A stretch of DNA of 64,000 nt, taken from contig JAUIBW010000018.1 of NCBI GenBank assembly GCA_030427585.1, positions 38,775-102,774 on the forward strand, in the 5' to 3' direction. The position numbers were made by a program, and so were the translations under genes. Below are positions 32,928 through 42,447 of this stretch, one piece after another. How positions within the stretch are numbered: position 1 is the first letter of the stretch; the number at the start of each line of letters is the position of its first letter. The DNA comes from Bacteroidia bacterium (GTDB lineage: Bacteria; Bacteroidota; Bacteroidia; Flavobacteriales; Flavobacteriaceae). The notes under the pieces were generated by a model that was given only the letters and a program-made list of their open reading frames with translations, did not search any database and was not told where the DNA came from.

Positions 32928-34169
32928 ATGTTTCAAATCAGAAAAATACTATTTCTGGCAATCTTTCTTCTACCCGTTTCGCTTCTGGGCAAGACTGTAA
33001 AAGTCTGTAATTCCTGCGAAGTAAAAACGATTAAAGAAGGGATTGCTATAGCCACCGAACTTGATACAGTAGTGGTAAAAAAAGGAAAGTATAATGAATT
33101 TGATATTGTGATCGATAAACCTTTGACATTACTGGGAGAAAACTACCCCGTAATTGATGGAGAGTTAAAAGGAGGAATTATAAAAGTGACTTCTGATAAT
33201 GTTACTGTAGATGGGTTATTCATTATTAATGTGGGTACTAGTTATACAGAAGATTATGCGGCTGTTAGAGTAGTGAAAAGCAAAAATTTTTTGATACAAA
33301 ACTTGGTATTAGAAAAGTTGTTTTTTGGGATTTATATAGAGAAATCAAGAGATGGCAGAGTGTTTCATAATAAAATTATAGGTGATGCAGTAGAAGAGTA
33401 CAATTCGGGTAATGGTATACAACTATGGTATTCTCAAAATATAGATATAGAAAATAACATCATTACACATGTAAGGGATGGAATCTATCTTGAATTTGCC
33501 AATGATTGTAGCATAAAAAATAATACAAGTTCTAATAACTTACGATATGGGTTGCATTTTATGTTCTCTAATGATGACGTATATGAAAATAATACGTTTG
33601 AGAATAATGGGGCAGGTGTTGCTGTGATGTTTTCTAAAAAGATAAAAATGTTAAGTAATACATTTAAAGAGAACTGGGGAACAGCATCCTATGGTCTTTT
33701 ATTGAAAGAGATTAATGATGCAGAAATAACAGGGAATATCTTCAAAGAAAATACAATAGGAATTAATATCGAAGGCTCTAATCGAATTAAGTATAGCAAA
33801 AACAGTTTTATAAAAAATGGTTGGGCTATCAAAGTACGAGGTGCATGTTATACAAACATATTTAGCAATAACAATTTTATGTATAATTCATTTGATGTTT
33901 CTTATAACAGTAAACTTAATGATAACAAATTTGACAAGAATTATTGGAGTGGATATACAGGATACGATTTGGATAAAGACGGTATTGGGGATGTGCCCTA
34001 CAGACCAGTAAAACTATTCTCATATATTGTAAATCGAACCCCAGAAACGATTATCTTAATGAGAAGTTTATTTATTGATATGATTGATTTTTCAGAAAAA
34101 GTTTCCCCTGTATTTACCCCTGATAATTTACTTGATAATTATCCGCTAATGAAAAGGAAGAATGATTAA
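32928..34169 (+). CDS. nosD: NosD periplasmic copper-maturation protein
   Basis: 413 residues with a signal peptide (cleavage near LLGK) and a right-handed beta-helix made of repeats such as NIDIENNIITHVRDGIYLEFANDC and KNNTSSNNLRYGLHFMFSNDD (split across turns). The CASH-domain repeats and C-terminal YWSGYTGYDLDKDGIGDVPYRP are characteristic of NosD. It works with NosF and NosY to assemble CuZ in NosZ. Its stop overlaps the nosF start by eight bases, so they are translationally coupled. The 135 bp before it contain only a short CCCGA/TCGGG hairpin. Confidence 0.94.
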   Translation: MFQIRKILFLAIFLLPVSLLGKTVKVCNSCEVKTIKEGIAIATELDTVVVKKGKYNEFDIVIDKPLTLLGENYPVIDGELKGGIIKVTSDNVTVDGLFIINVGTSYTEDYAAVRVVKSKNFLIQNLVLEKLFFGIYIEKSRDGRVFHNKIIGDAVEEYNSGNGIQLWYSQNIDIENNIITHVRDGIYLEFANDCSIKNNTSSNNLRYGLHFMFSNDDVYENNTFENNGAGVAVMFSKKIKMLSNTFKENWGTASYGLLLKEINDAEITGNIFKENTIGINIEGSNRIKYSKNSFIKNGWAIKVRGACYTNIFSNNNFMYNSFDVSYNSKLNDNKFDKNYWSGYTGYDLDKDGIGDVPYRPVKLFSYIVNRTPETIILMRSLFIDMIDFSEKVSPVFTPDNLLDNYPLMKRKND

Positions 34170-34869
34170 AATTGATAATTTACATAAGAATTTTGGAAAG
34201 AATCAGGTTCTTAAAGGAGTCAATCTAGGTATCTCTGAAGGTGGGATATTTGCAATACTCGGCCCCAATGGATCTGGTAAAACAACATTAATTAAATCTA
34301 TTCTTGGGATGGTTATTCCTAATAAGGGTGATATTTTTATTGGTGACACCCCAATTAAGAAAAGCTGGAAATATCGTCAGCAAATAGATTATTTACCACA
34401 GATAGCTAATTTTCCTGCAAACTTAACCGTGAAAGAATTGATTAGGATGATCAAAGATTTGCGAAATAAGCCTGGAGATGATAATACATTGATAACCTCT
34501 TTTCAATTAAGTCCTTTTCTGGATAAGAAACTAAGTAACTTGTCTGGGGGAACAAAACAAAAAGTAAATTTAGTATTAACATTAATGTTTGATAGTCCAT
34601 TAATCATTCTAGATGAACCTACCACAGGACTTGACCCTATTGCTTTGTTAGAGCTTAAAAAAATAATACAAAAAGAAAAAGCAAAAGGAAAAACAGTTTT
34701 GATAACTTCTCATATTATGAGTTTTGTTGAAGAGGTTGCTGATGAAATTGTTTTTCTTCTTGAAGGTAAAGTGTACTTCAAAGGAAATATTAACAGTTTA
34801 AAAGAAAAGACAAAGGAAACCGATTTCGAACATGCGATTGCTAATTTACTAAAAGAAAACAATGCTTAA
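34162..34869 (+). CDS. nosF: NosF ABC transporter ATPase
   Basis: 235 residues: Walker A GPNGSGKTT at about 35-43, Q-loop YLPQIANF, signature LSGGTKQK near 126-133, Walker B LIILDEPTTGLDP and the switch His in ITSHIMSF. It powers the NosDFY complex in copper-site assembly of NosZ. Both ends overlap neighbours by eight bases (nosD, nosY), which marks a tight operon. Confidence 0.94.
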   Translation: MIKIDNLHKNFGKNQVLKGVNLGISEGGIFAILGPNGSGKTTLIKSILGMVIPNKGDIFIGDTPIKKSWKYRQQIDYLPQIANFPANLTVKELIRMIKDLRNKPGDDNTLITSFQLSPFLDKKLSNLSGGTKQKVNLVLTLMFDSPLIILDEPTTGLDPIALLELKKIIQKEKAKGKTVLITSHIMSFVEEVADEIVFLLEGKVYFKGNINSLKEKTKETDFEHAIANLLKENNA

Positions 34870-35644
34870 GATTTTAAAATATAGTTTTTATGACCTTATT
34901 CGTAGCCGATGGAGCTATGTATATTTGCTTTTTTATTTAGCATTGGGATTTGTATTATTATTCCTTAATAGTGATTTGTCTAAAGCCGTAATCACTTTGA
35001 TGAATGTGATTATTATTCTTGTACCTCTTATCGGAACTATTTTTGGAGTAATGTATTATTATAATTCTAAAGAATTTACAGAATTACTTTTGGCGCAACC
35101 CATTAAAAGGTCATCTATATTTCTTGGGCAATACCTGGGAGTAGCACTTTCTCTTTCTATGAGTTTGATATTAGGGTTAGGGTTACCATTTGTTATGTAT
35201 GGTCTCTTTCAATCAAATACGATTTGGGAATTTTTATTACTTCTCATTACAGGTACATTTTTGACATTAATTTTTACTGCACTGGCATTTAATATTGCTC
35301 TATATAATGAAAATAAGATAAAAGGGTTTAGTTATGCTATTTTGCTCTGGTTATTTATGGCAGTAATCTATGATGGTCTTTTTCTAATGTCATTAATCAT
35401 GTTTGAATCCTATCCTCTAGATAAATTTTCAATAGGGGCGACCTTATTTAATCCTATTGATCTATCCAGGATTTTGATTTTACTAAAATTGGATATTTCT
35501 GCCTTACTAGGATATACCGGTGCTGTTTTTCAGAAATTCTTCGGAACTAATTTGGGAGTAATTTTATCTTGTGTTGCACTTTCTATTTGGGTATTTTTAC
35601 CTACATTCAACATCTATAGAAAATCTAAGAAAAAAGATTTTTAA
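34862..35644 (+). CDS. nosY: NosY ABC-2 type permease
   Basis: 260 residues with six membrane segments and the ABC-2 layout of NosY. It starts LKILKYSFYDLIRSRWSYVY and has YYNSKEFTELLLAQPIKRSSIFLGQYLGV, the coupling region, near residues 60-88. It is the membrane partner of NosF. The gene overlaps nosF by eight bases and is followed 33 bp later by another membrane-protein gene. Confidence 0.92.
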   Translation: MLKILKYSFYDLIRSRWSYVYLLFYLALGFVLLFLNSDLSKAVITLMNVIIILVPLIGTIFGVMYYYNSKEFTELLLAQPIKRSSIFLGQYLGVALSLSMSLILGLGLPFVMYGLFQSNTIWEFLLLLITGTFLTLIFTALAFNIALYNENKIKGFSYAILLWLFMAVIYDGLFLMSLIMFESYPLDKFSIGATLFNPIDLSRILILLKLDISALLGYTGAVFQKFFGTNLGVILSCVALSIWVFLPTFNIYRKSKKKDF

Positions 35645-35677
35645 AGTTTGATTTGTTGTACTGAAGAAGACTATTGA

Positions 35678-36895
35678 ATGATAAACTCGAAACGGGATAC
35701 CATGATATCACTTGCCTTTTTTCTATTGGCAGCTGCACTTGGTGTTTTTTTAAGATTTTTATATGTTTTTGATATATCTGTGGATTATAGATATATTGTG
35801 CATACTCACTCTCATATTGCATTATTAGGCTGGGTATATATTGGTTTAACAACATTGCTTTACAAATTGTATTTGGGTAAGGGTAATGTTGGTAAAAGAT
35901 ATAAAAATATTTTTTGGTTTACCCAACTAACCTTACTAGGAATGTTGTTTAGTTTCCCTTTTCAGGGATATGCATCATTCTCGATAACTTTTTCTACACT
36001 ATTTCTTTTCGCTTCGTATTGGTTTAGCTGGTTTTTTATTAAAAATATACCAGAGAAGTTTAAAAATGCAAAATCTTATAAATGTATAAAGATTGCTTTG
36101 TGGTATATGATTATTTCTAGTATTGGCCCCTGGGCATTAGGGGCGATAATGAGTACATTAGGAGCAGATTCTATATGGTATAGACTGGCCATTTATTTTT
36201 ACTTACATTTTCAGTATAACGGATGGATGATACTAGCCTTATTTGGGGTATTGATTTTTATTCTTGAAGATCAAAAAGTAAGTATTTCTAATAGTGATTT
36301 TAATGGCTTCTTCTGGGCAATTAACCTAGGAATTATTTTAAGTTTTTTCCTTTCAGTATTATGGACTAAACCGGCTAGTATTTATTATATTTTAGGAGGA
36401 GTAGGTAGTCTACTTCAATGTATAGCTTTTTTGATATTTATTAAACTATTAATGAAATCAAGGATGGTATTGAGTACTATGTTTTCTGATTTTCAAAAAA
36501 GATTATTGAGAACAGTAGGGATTCTATTATTAATTAAGTTTTTACTACAGATAGCTTCTGCTTTTCCCTATGTTGCAAACCTGGCTACTACTATTTTGGA
36601 TTTTACCATTGCCTATTTACACTGGACTTTTCTGGGAGTAGTAAGTATTAGTTTATTTATGTTCTTAGACTATTTTCAACTTATTAAGATTCCTAAAAAA
36701 GGATATTACATCTATCTTTTTGGGTTTGTTCTCACAGAACTATTGATTTTGTATAAAGGAGCAGTTATTTGGCTTAATTTTATTTTTTTTGAACAATATT
36801 TCGCCACACTTTCAATAGCGAGTATTGTGGTTTTGATTGGTATTGGTTCTCTTTTTATTATTAATTTAAGATCGATTACCAAAAACAATAACTAG
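35678..36895 (+). CDS. Polytopic membrane protein with conserved histidines, downstream of nosY
   Basis: 405 residues with about 11-12 hydrophobic segments and no soluble domain. Three histidines lie at residues 42, 44 and 46 (VHTHSHIALLGW), others in YLHFQYNGWMILALFG and AYLHWTFLGVVSISLFMF. This spacing of membrane histidines recalls subunit I of heme-copper oxidases or NO reductases, but the chain is short and the full ligand set is not evident. I do not recognise a named family. The position after nosDFY suggests a role in N2O or NO respiration, for instance electron delivery or NO sensing. Confidence 0.6.
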   Translation: MINSKRDTMISLAFFLLAAALGVFLRFLYVFDISVDYRYIVHTHSHIALLGWVYIGLTTLLYKLYLGKGNVGKRYKNIFWFTQLTLLGMLFSFPFQGYASFSITFSTLFLFASYWFSWFFIKNIPEKFKNAKSYKCIKIALWYMIISSIGPWALGAIMSTLGADSIWYRLAIYFYLHFQYNGWMILALFGVLIFILEDQKVSISNSDFNGFFWAINLGIILSFFLSVLWTKPASIYYILGGVGSLLQCIAFLIFIKLLMKSRMVLSTMFSDFQKRLLRTVGILLLIKFLLQIASAFPYVANLATTILDFTIAYLHWTFLGVVSISLFMFLDYFQLIKIPKKGYYIYLFGFVLTELLILYKGAVIWLNFIFFEQYFATLSIASIVVLIGIGSLFIINLRSITKNNN

Positions 36896-36941
36896 TTAAA
36901 GTATCGTGTTATTATAAAGCCAAAGATTTTGAAATTTAATA

Positions 36942-38336
36942 TTATTCTTGAAACCTATTTGTGATTACTTGATCAATAGTTCTTTTAATCATATCGGCAT
37001 ATTCTTCATCTGCTTCTTCAACCCTGTAATTTATATCTACGGCATTTACTCCTGTAAAGAATTTGGCAAAAGATAGTCCAACCATGTACATTCCTTCTAT
37101 AGAAAGGTGAGTATTGTCGCTACTCCCTGCATAGAGTCGATTGAATAATTTTTTGTCAGGAGAAGAAGTGTCATCCAGATATATTTGATGTACTACAGAT
37201 GCTACATCTACAAATTGAACCCCAAGTTCATCACATAACTTTGCTGTCTCTTCAAGATTTTTTTTGTAAGTTCTCTGACTAATTTTTAGAGACCAGGGAT
37301 GATAAATAACCGGAATACTTTTTTCTTCCCGAATTAGATCTATAAATATTTTTCCATAAGTTCTGAAATCTTCAAGATGATCAGAAGGCTCATCTAGCAT
37401 GGGCTGGAGTACTGTAACAGTATGTTGCTCTTTGATAGCATCAATTTCATAAGTGTCTCCTGGACTATCGGGATTAGGAGGGTTATCATATCCATAATGC
37501 CTTTTTAATGAAGCCCCTCCTCTGATAGATTCTACAAAACCATTATTTAAATTTAGTTCATTATAAATTTGCTGTAAATGATACTTTACAGCACCTTTTT
37601 TACTTTCACTATCATCACCCCATCTGGGGCCAAAAGGGTGTGTCAGGCTATTGCCAACAAATAAAATATCTGCCGGAGCTTCAAGAAGTACTGGTTCTTT
37701 AACAGAAATAGTAATATTTGCCTTAGTTTCTGTATTATCTTTTTCTTTTGCAGCAATGTTTAATATGTATTTTCCTATTGTACTATTATTATACACTATG
37801 CTATTCTCAGAAATACGAGTAAAATTTTCTTCAGGAGTAACTGTATATGTAACTAGATTTCCATCTTTATCCTTATCAGGACCAAGAGTTATTGTTAAAT
37901 CTTTATTGATATGAACACTTAAAAACTGATCTTGGATAAAAGGTTCTTCTTCATCAAGGTCAATTTCTTTGAAAACCAAATCATCAATAGTTTTTTCTGG
38001 GGCTTCTAATATTATGATTGTATTGGCATAAAATTGAACCTTATCGTTTTCATAAAACTTGACTTCTAACTTATACTCACCATATGGGATTTTGGATAGT
38101 GTACCATTAAAGATATGAGTATCATGATCTATTTTGAGATCTATTGAATTTTGATAGGTATTATTTTTAATAACAGCAGTTGCTTTTGATATCAAAAATC
38201 CGGCATCAAATATAATTTTATTGTTATGAACAATACCCAATGTCGTTTCATTAATTACTTGTTGAGAATTATCATCGTTACTACACGCAAACAAAAGAAC
38301 AAAGCAAATAGTAAAAAAAGACAATTTTACTTTCAT
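36942..38336 (-). CDS. Lipoprotein with cadherin-like domain and SGNH hydrolase domain
   Basis: 464 residues. Lipoprotein signal (LLFACSN, Cys18), then two beta-rich modules, the second with TLGPDKDKDGNLVTYTVTP and ITISVKEP, similar to the cadherin-like repeat of the neighbouring gene. From about residue 220 a SGNH-type hydrolase: ADILFVGNSLTHPFG (block I Ser), GGASLKRHYG, and the final DNTHLSIEGMYM (Asp/His block). It is probably an esterase acting on an acylated glycan at the cell surface; the substrate is unknown. It lies 21 bp after the beta-propeller lipoprotein gene (same strand), so the two form an operon. Confidence 0.75.
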   Translation of the reverse strand: MKVKLSFFTICFVLLFACSNDDNSQQVINETTLGIVHNNKIIFDAGFLISKATAVIKNNTYQNSIDLKIDHDTHIFNGTLSKIPYGEYKLEVKFYENDKVQFYANTIIILEAPEKTIDDLVFKEIDLDEEEPFIQDQFLSVHINKDLTITLGPDKDKDGNLVTYTVTPEENFTRISENSIVYNNSTIGKYILNIAAKEKDNTETKANITISVKEPVLLEAPADILFVGNSLTHPFGPRWGDDSESKKGAVKYHLQQIYNELNLNNGFVESIRGGASLKRHYGYDNPPNPDSPGDTYEIDAIKEQHTVTVLQPMLDEPSDHLEDFRTYGKIFIDLIREEKSIPVIYHPWSLKISQRTYKKNLEETAKLCDELGVQFVDVASVVHQIYLDDTSSPDKKLFNRLYAGSSDNTHLSIEGMYMVGLSFAKFFTGVNAVDINYRVEEADEEYADMIKRTIDQVITNRFQE

Positions 38337-38357
38337 TGTGTTTAAACTAGGTTAATA

Positions 38358-39989
38358 TTATAAATTAGGAATCTGATTTGGTTCTAGCTCAATGATATAC
38401 GCATTACTATCTTCATCTCTTCCGGCAAACCATGTGCTTGTAAATATTATTTTGGTGAAGTCTCTGTTTACAGATCCTTTTGTTTCTGCCCAATAGTTTT
38501 TACCCGGGAATTTTACATGATCTCCGTAGGTGTTCGAGATATTTAATATTCTTCCGTCTTGTTTTAATTCTATAGCAATGAGTTTATTTTGTGCCCATCC
38601 ATTTAATGGATTTGAACTTGAATAAGTAGATAGTAGTGCCCATCCTGGTTTATTGAAAGCTTTTAAAGAATAATGATTAGCAGCATTAATTGGTTTGTCA
38701 CCACCAGAATTATATTGATACAAATGGTTAAACTCTGTTTTTTGATTAGCTTGTATGTCATACATAAAGATTTGACCTTCATTGTCCTGGTAATCTGCAG
38801 CGATGTATACATCATGTCCATTGGGAAGAATTCCTAAATCAGAATGCTCAGAAGTTCTATGCAATTGCACATAAGAAGAAAAATCTCTGGTATAGGCACG
38901 TGTTCCTACGCCATTTTGTGTGCTAGAAGGAACTATATAATCACCAGAGGGAGACATGCTTACATGGTCTGGTTTATCTCCATAATCTGCTTTGTCCAAA
39001 TAGCCAACAATAGCATTTTCTTGTTGATCATAAACGATTAATCCCAAAAAATGAAGGTCGTTACCAACTACTTTTTCTATCATCAAACCTCGATACCTTC
39101 CATCTTTAGAACTGGTTCCTTCGGCTTTGGTCCAGGCTGCTGCTGCATCGGGCCATATCTGTTTTACCGAAGTCAAACTAGTATTACCGTTAATAGAAGC
39201 AACTTTTGTAAGATCAATTATTGTTTTAACTTCGTCGGTCACTATATTATGTTCATAAAATTTAAGACCAATCCCGTTCAAATCTGTGTAAATAACTTTA
39301 TTAGGGTCTGTAAGGTGCCAGTCTATTTCGCAGTCTGAAGCAGGACCTTGTAGTTTTTTATAATGACTCCCGTCTATATTGTATACATGATAAAATCCAT
39401 CTTCAGCATAAATTAAAATTTTTGTGTCATCAATATTAAAAGATTGCTTTCTCGAATATTCATTAACCATAAAGCTTGCGCCAGCACCATCTTGTGATGG
39501 ATTGGATAATCGTCTTACCGTTGTTTTATAATGAGGACTTGTATATGATTCACCTGGTAATAAAACAGTAGGGAGGTTAGGGTCAGATTTTGGATCATAG
39601 AAATCATAGCCTTCAATTAGATCAAAACTAGTATTTTCTGCCTCTTTTACAGTGATATTTATTTTGGCTGTTATAGGAGTATTTATGCCATCTGTAGCAG
39701 TCACATTAAGAGTTTCAATACCTATTTGATCAGACTTATATTCAATACTATTTTTTTCCGATGTAAAAGTAATTTTAGAATCTGGAGTTACTGTGTATGT
39801 TAGTATGTTACCAGATGAATTTTTGAGATCTCCCAAAGTGATTTTTTTGGATTCATTTTGAATTGCTATTATGTCCTGATCTTTGAGCCTGTATGAATCG
39901 GTATTTCCGTTAATAGAAATGGTGTCATCATCTTTAGAGCTACAGGATAAAAATAAAAGGGTTAATAAAGGATATACTAAAGTTTTCAT
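38358..39989 (-). CDS. Lipoprotein with cadherin-like domain and beta-propeller-type repeats
   Basis: The frame opens at 40016, but the ATG at 39989 starts MKTLVYPLLTLLFLSCSS, a lipoprotein signal, giving 543 residues. A cadherin-like module (LTYTVTPDSKITF, IGIETLNVTATDG) is followed by about 380 residues with repeats such as FNIDDTKILIYAEDGFYHVYNIDG and HVSMSPSGDYIVPS, as in TolB/WD40-like propellers. The C-terminal part (DFTKIIFTSTWFAGRDEDSNAYIIEL) continues the pattern. Surface-exposed carbohydrate or polymer binding is plausible. It forms an operon with the SGNH lipoprotein. A CCCTGTTTTCAGTGAAAT motif lies 55 bp upstream. Confidence 0.72.
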   Translation of the reverse strand: MKTLVYPLLTLLFLSCSSKDDDTISINGNTDSYRLKDQDIIAIQNESKKITLGDLKNSSGNILTYTVTPDSKITFTSEKNSIEYKSDQIGIETLNVTATDGINTPITAKINITVKEAENTSFDLIEGYDFYDPKSDPNLPTVLLPGESYTSPHYKTTVRRLSNPSQDGAGASFMVNEYSRKQSFNIDDTKILIYAEDGFYHVYNIDGSHYKKLQGPASDCEIDWHLTDPNKVIYTDLNGIGLKFYEHNIVTDEVKTIIDLTKVASINGNTSLTSVKQIWPDAAAAWTKAEGTSSKDGRYRGLMIEKVVGNDLHFLGLIVYDQQENAIVGYLDKADYGDKPDHVSMSPSGDYIVPSSTQNGVGTRAYTRDFSSYVQLHRTSEHSDLGILPNGHDVYIAADYQDNEGQIFMYDIQANQKTEFNHLYQYNSGGDKPINAANHYSLKAFNKPGWALLSTYSSSNPLNGWAQNKLIAIELKQDGRILNISNTYGDHVKFPGKNYWAETKGSVNRDFTKIIFTSTWFAGRDEDSNAYIIELEPNQIPNL

Positions 39990-40302
39990 AATTATAGGGT
40001 ATGTATGAGTAGGCAAATTATTATTCTAATACTATAATCTATACCCTGTTTTCAGTGAAATTGATAAACTTCACTTTAATATGGTGGGTAAAGTGTCTGA
40101 AAATGTAAGATGTTTAATACAACCCCATGTTTTGGATCCACTTACAAAATAATTCTTAATGCTTTGCTAAAGTTTAGTTAAGTATAAAAAAGTGTATTAA
40201 GAATAGCAAAAAAGTGTATTACTAATTCTTTTTTGGTACCATACTTTTGCCAGGTAATTAATTACGATTTAATTATTTTTTTAACCCTTAAAACCCTATA
40301 AA
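39990..40302. other. Divergent intergenic region with regulatory motifs
   Basis: No gene. It holds CCCTGTTTTCAGTGAAAT (40044-40061; cf. 9031-9048), two direct repeats AAAAAAGTGTATTA (40186-40199 and 40208-40221) with a 22-bp period, and TACTTTTG (40242-40249), an exact -7 box for the rightward gene at 40303. Confidence 0.6.
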
Positions 40303-40800
40303 ATGAAAAAATTAATGTATTCCTCAATCTTTGTTTTATTTCTATTTTCTTTTTTTGCCTGTGACAAAGATGAAACAGAATCTATACAACCAGAAGGTGT
40401 AATAGAGACCGAAACGAGCATTTTAAACCAATTAGAAACAAACCATACTAAATCAGAGCTATCAATTACACGAGCCTCTTCAATTGATGGAAGATATGAG
40501 ATCAATGAGTGTGATGGTGGTTTTGGTTATGGTTTTTTTACAGTACGTACAATGAATGGAAGAGTACAAGCTCAAGGTCAATTTGATTTCATTAGTTTTA
40601 CGATATACGGAAGCTTAAATTCTGAAGGGAACTATGTGTTTAATTGGCAAGACTCTAATGTTTTTAACGACCCAAGAACAGGTGTTAAAACAACTCAAGT
40701 TGGTATGTATATTAGTGCAGACCGATCTGTAACTCGCGGATGGGTAAGAAATATTAGAACTAATGGGCAAATAGAGATCACAAGACGTTATTGCAAGTAG
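40303..40800 (+). CDS. Small lipoprotein of unknown function
   Basis: 165 residues: lipoprotein signal (MKKLMYSSIFVLFLFSFFAC, Cys20), an acidic linker, and a beta-rich C-terminal domain (DGRYEINECDGGFGYGFFTVRT and later GWVRNIRTNGQIEITRRYC) containing two cysteines that could form a disulfide. No family recognised. It has its own promoter with paired direct repeats and is closed by a strong terminator, so it is monocistronic and probably regulated. Confidence 0.65.
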   Translation: MKKLMYSSIFVLFLFSFFACDKDETESIQPEGVIETETSILNQLETNHTKSELSITRASSIDGRYEINECDGGFGYGFFTVRTMNGRVQAQGQFDFISFTIYGSLNSEGNYVFNWQDSNVFNDPRTGVKTTQVGMYISADRSVTRGWVRNIRTNGQIEITRRYCK

Positions 40801-40830
40801 CACTCAGAAATAATAGTTTATTTAATATCA

Positions 40831-40860
40831 CAAAGGCACTTTTTTAAAAAGGTGCCTTTG
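40831..40860 (+). terminator. Terminator after the small lipoprotein gene
   Basis: CAAAGGCAC-CTTTTTT-like loop-GGTGCCTTTG: a 10-bp stem with A/T tracts, 30 bp after the stop at 40800. Confidence 0.8.
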
Positions 40861-41035
40861 TTCATTTTATATTTTTACTCAAAAGAAATTTGACAGTTAG
40901 TCCTACATATAATATTAGAGTATTGTCATTATCAAAAATATTTTTGTCTCAGTTCCGAAAAATGAAACTGAGACCTACTATTATTGCAATGTAAAAATTG
41001 AATGTAGAAACCATATAAAAACTAAACATTGAAAA

Positions 41036-42283
41036 ATGAAAAAACAATCACTTTTATTTCTATTAATGATTTTAAGTCTTACCAGTTATGCCCAAATTAA
41101 ATTTGAACAAGGGTATTTTATTGATAATGATGGAACAAAAACAGAATGCCTTATTAAGAATGTGGATTGGCATGATAACCCAAGCCAGATTGAATATAAA
41201 TTGAACGAAGATGCTAAAGCAAAGATAGGATATATAAGAAACATTAAAGAATTTGGAGTTTCTGATCTAAAATATGTAAGAGAAACTGTAAATATTGATT
41301 TGTCAAGCGAAGAGTTGAATCATTTAAGTGCTAATAAAAACCCTGAATTTAAAGAAACAACTTTATTTCTAAAACATATAGTACAAGGTGAAGCGAATTT
41401 ATATCAGTATGAGGAGGGGAACTTAATTAGATATTTTTATCAAGTAGGTGATAAGGATATACAGCAATTAATCTATAAAACGTATAGAGTTACACAAGAA
41501 ATAGTAAACGGAATAGCAAAAGAACGAACGAATAAAATTGATAAGAATAATCGATATAAACAGCAGCTTTGGACAGATGTTAGATGTGATAACATCAAAG
41601 AAAGCGATGCAGTAAAAACGAACTACAAAAAAAATAGTTTAATAAAGTATTTTGTAAAATATAATACATGTAAGGATCCAAACTTTGTGAACACTCGTAA
41701 ACAAGAAGATAGAGATTTGTTTAACCTTACTATTAGACCAGGAATTAATTTTTCTTCTCTTTCTCTTTTAGATTCATATACCAATCTTTATACTAAAAGT
41801 GGTTTTGATGATCAAACAAATTTAAGATTTGGTGTTGAGGCAGAGTTTATTTTACCATTTAATAAAAATAAATGGGCTGTATTTATAGAACCTACCTATC
41901 AATCATACAAATCAGAGTTAAAAGATAAATCAACTACCTTTCTAGGAACGAATACTAGAACTTATACAATTGATTATAAATCTATAGAGTTTCCAATAGG
42001 TTTAAGATATTATATGTTTTTAAATGATAAGTCGAAATTTTTTGTTAATGCTGCATATGTAATGGATTATGAATTGGATGCAACATATTCTGTAACTATA
42101 AATGATGATTTAAATCCTATTACTGTTACAGATATGGATACAGGAACAAATATTATAGCAGGATTTGGATATAAGTATAATGATCGATACGGTATTGAAG
42201 TGCGTTATGCAACGAATCGTAAAATAGGTAATACATTTAATTATAGTTCTTTTTCTGTGATTTTAGGGTATTCTTTATTTTAA
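41036..42283 (+). CDS. Outer-membrane beta-barrel family protein
   Basis: 415 residues with a signal peptide ending SYAQ. The N-terminal half is soluble (GYFIDNDGTKTECLIKNVDW), a domain seen in many Bacteroidota outer-membrane proteins. The second half, from about residue 230, has alternating strands (LTIRPGINFSSLS, NLRFGVEAEFILPF, FIEPTYQSY, FPIGLRYYMF, GIEVRYATN) and ends FSVILGYSLF, like PorT/OmpW-sized eight- to ten-strand barrels. Function unknown. It is monocistronic and has a terminator. Confidence 0.72.
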   Translation: MKKQSLLFLLMILSLTSYAQIKFEQGYFIDNDGTKTECLIKNVDWHDNPSQIEYKLNEDAKAKIGYIRNIKEFGVSDLKYVRETVNIDLSSEELNHLSANKNPEFKETTLFLKHIVQGEANLYQYEEGNLIRYFYQVGDKDIQQLIYKTYRVTQEIVNGIAKERTNKIDKNNRYKQQLWTDVRCDNIKESDAVKTNYKKNSLIKYFVKYNTCKDPNFVNTRKQEDRDLFNLTIRPGINFSSLSLLDSYTNLYTKSGFDDQTNLRFGVEAEFILPFNKNKWAVFIEPTYQSYKSELKDKSTTFLGTNTRTYTIDYKSIEFPIGLRYYMFLNDKSKFFVNAAYVMDYELDATYSVTINDDLNPITVTDMDTGTNIIAGFGYKYNDRYGIEVRYATNRKIGNTFNYSSFSVILGYSLF

Positions 42284-42300
42284 ACATATTCTTTATAAGA

Positions 42301-42330
42301 AAACCCAGGAGTATGTTCCTGGGTTTTTTT
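42301..42330 (+). terminator. Terminator after the outer-membrane barrel gene
   Basis: AAACCCAGGA-GTATGT-TCCTGGGTTT plus further T residues: perfect 10-bp stem, 6-base loop, T-run. Confidence 0.9.
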
Positions 42331-42447
42331 GATTCTGGTAGTTGGTTGTGTTTCAGAATTTCTTAAACTTTTGATAAGAATTTTTTATGTATTTCTTTGT
42401 TCTCGTATTTAGTTGTACATTAGTCCCACACCTCAAAACCTAAAATT

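Noticed and set aside
40186..40221. CRISPR repeat
   Set aside because: Only two copies of 14 bases with an 8-base gap; no spacers, leader or cas genes in the window.
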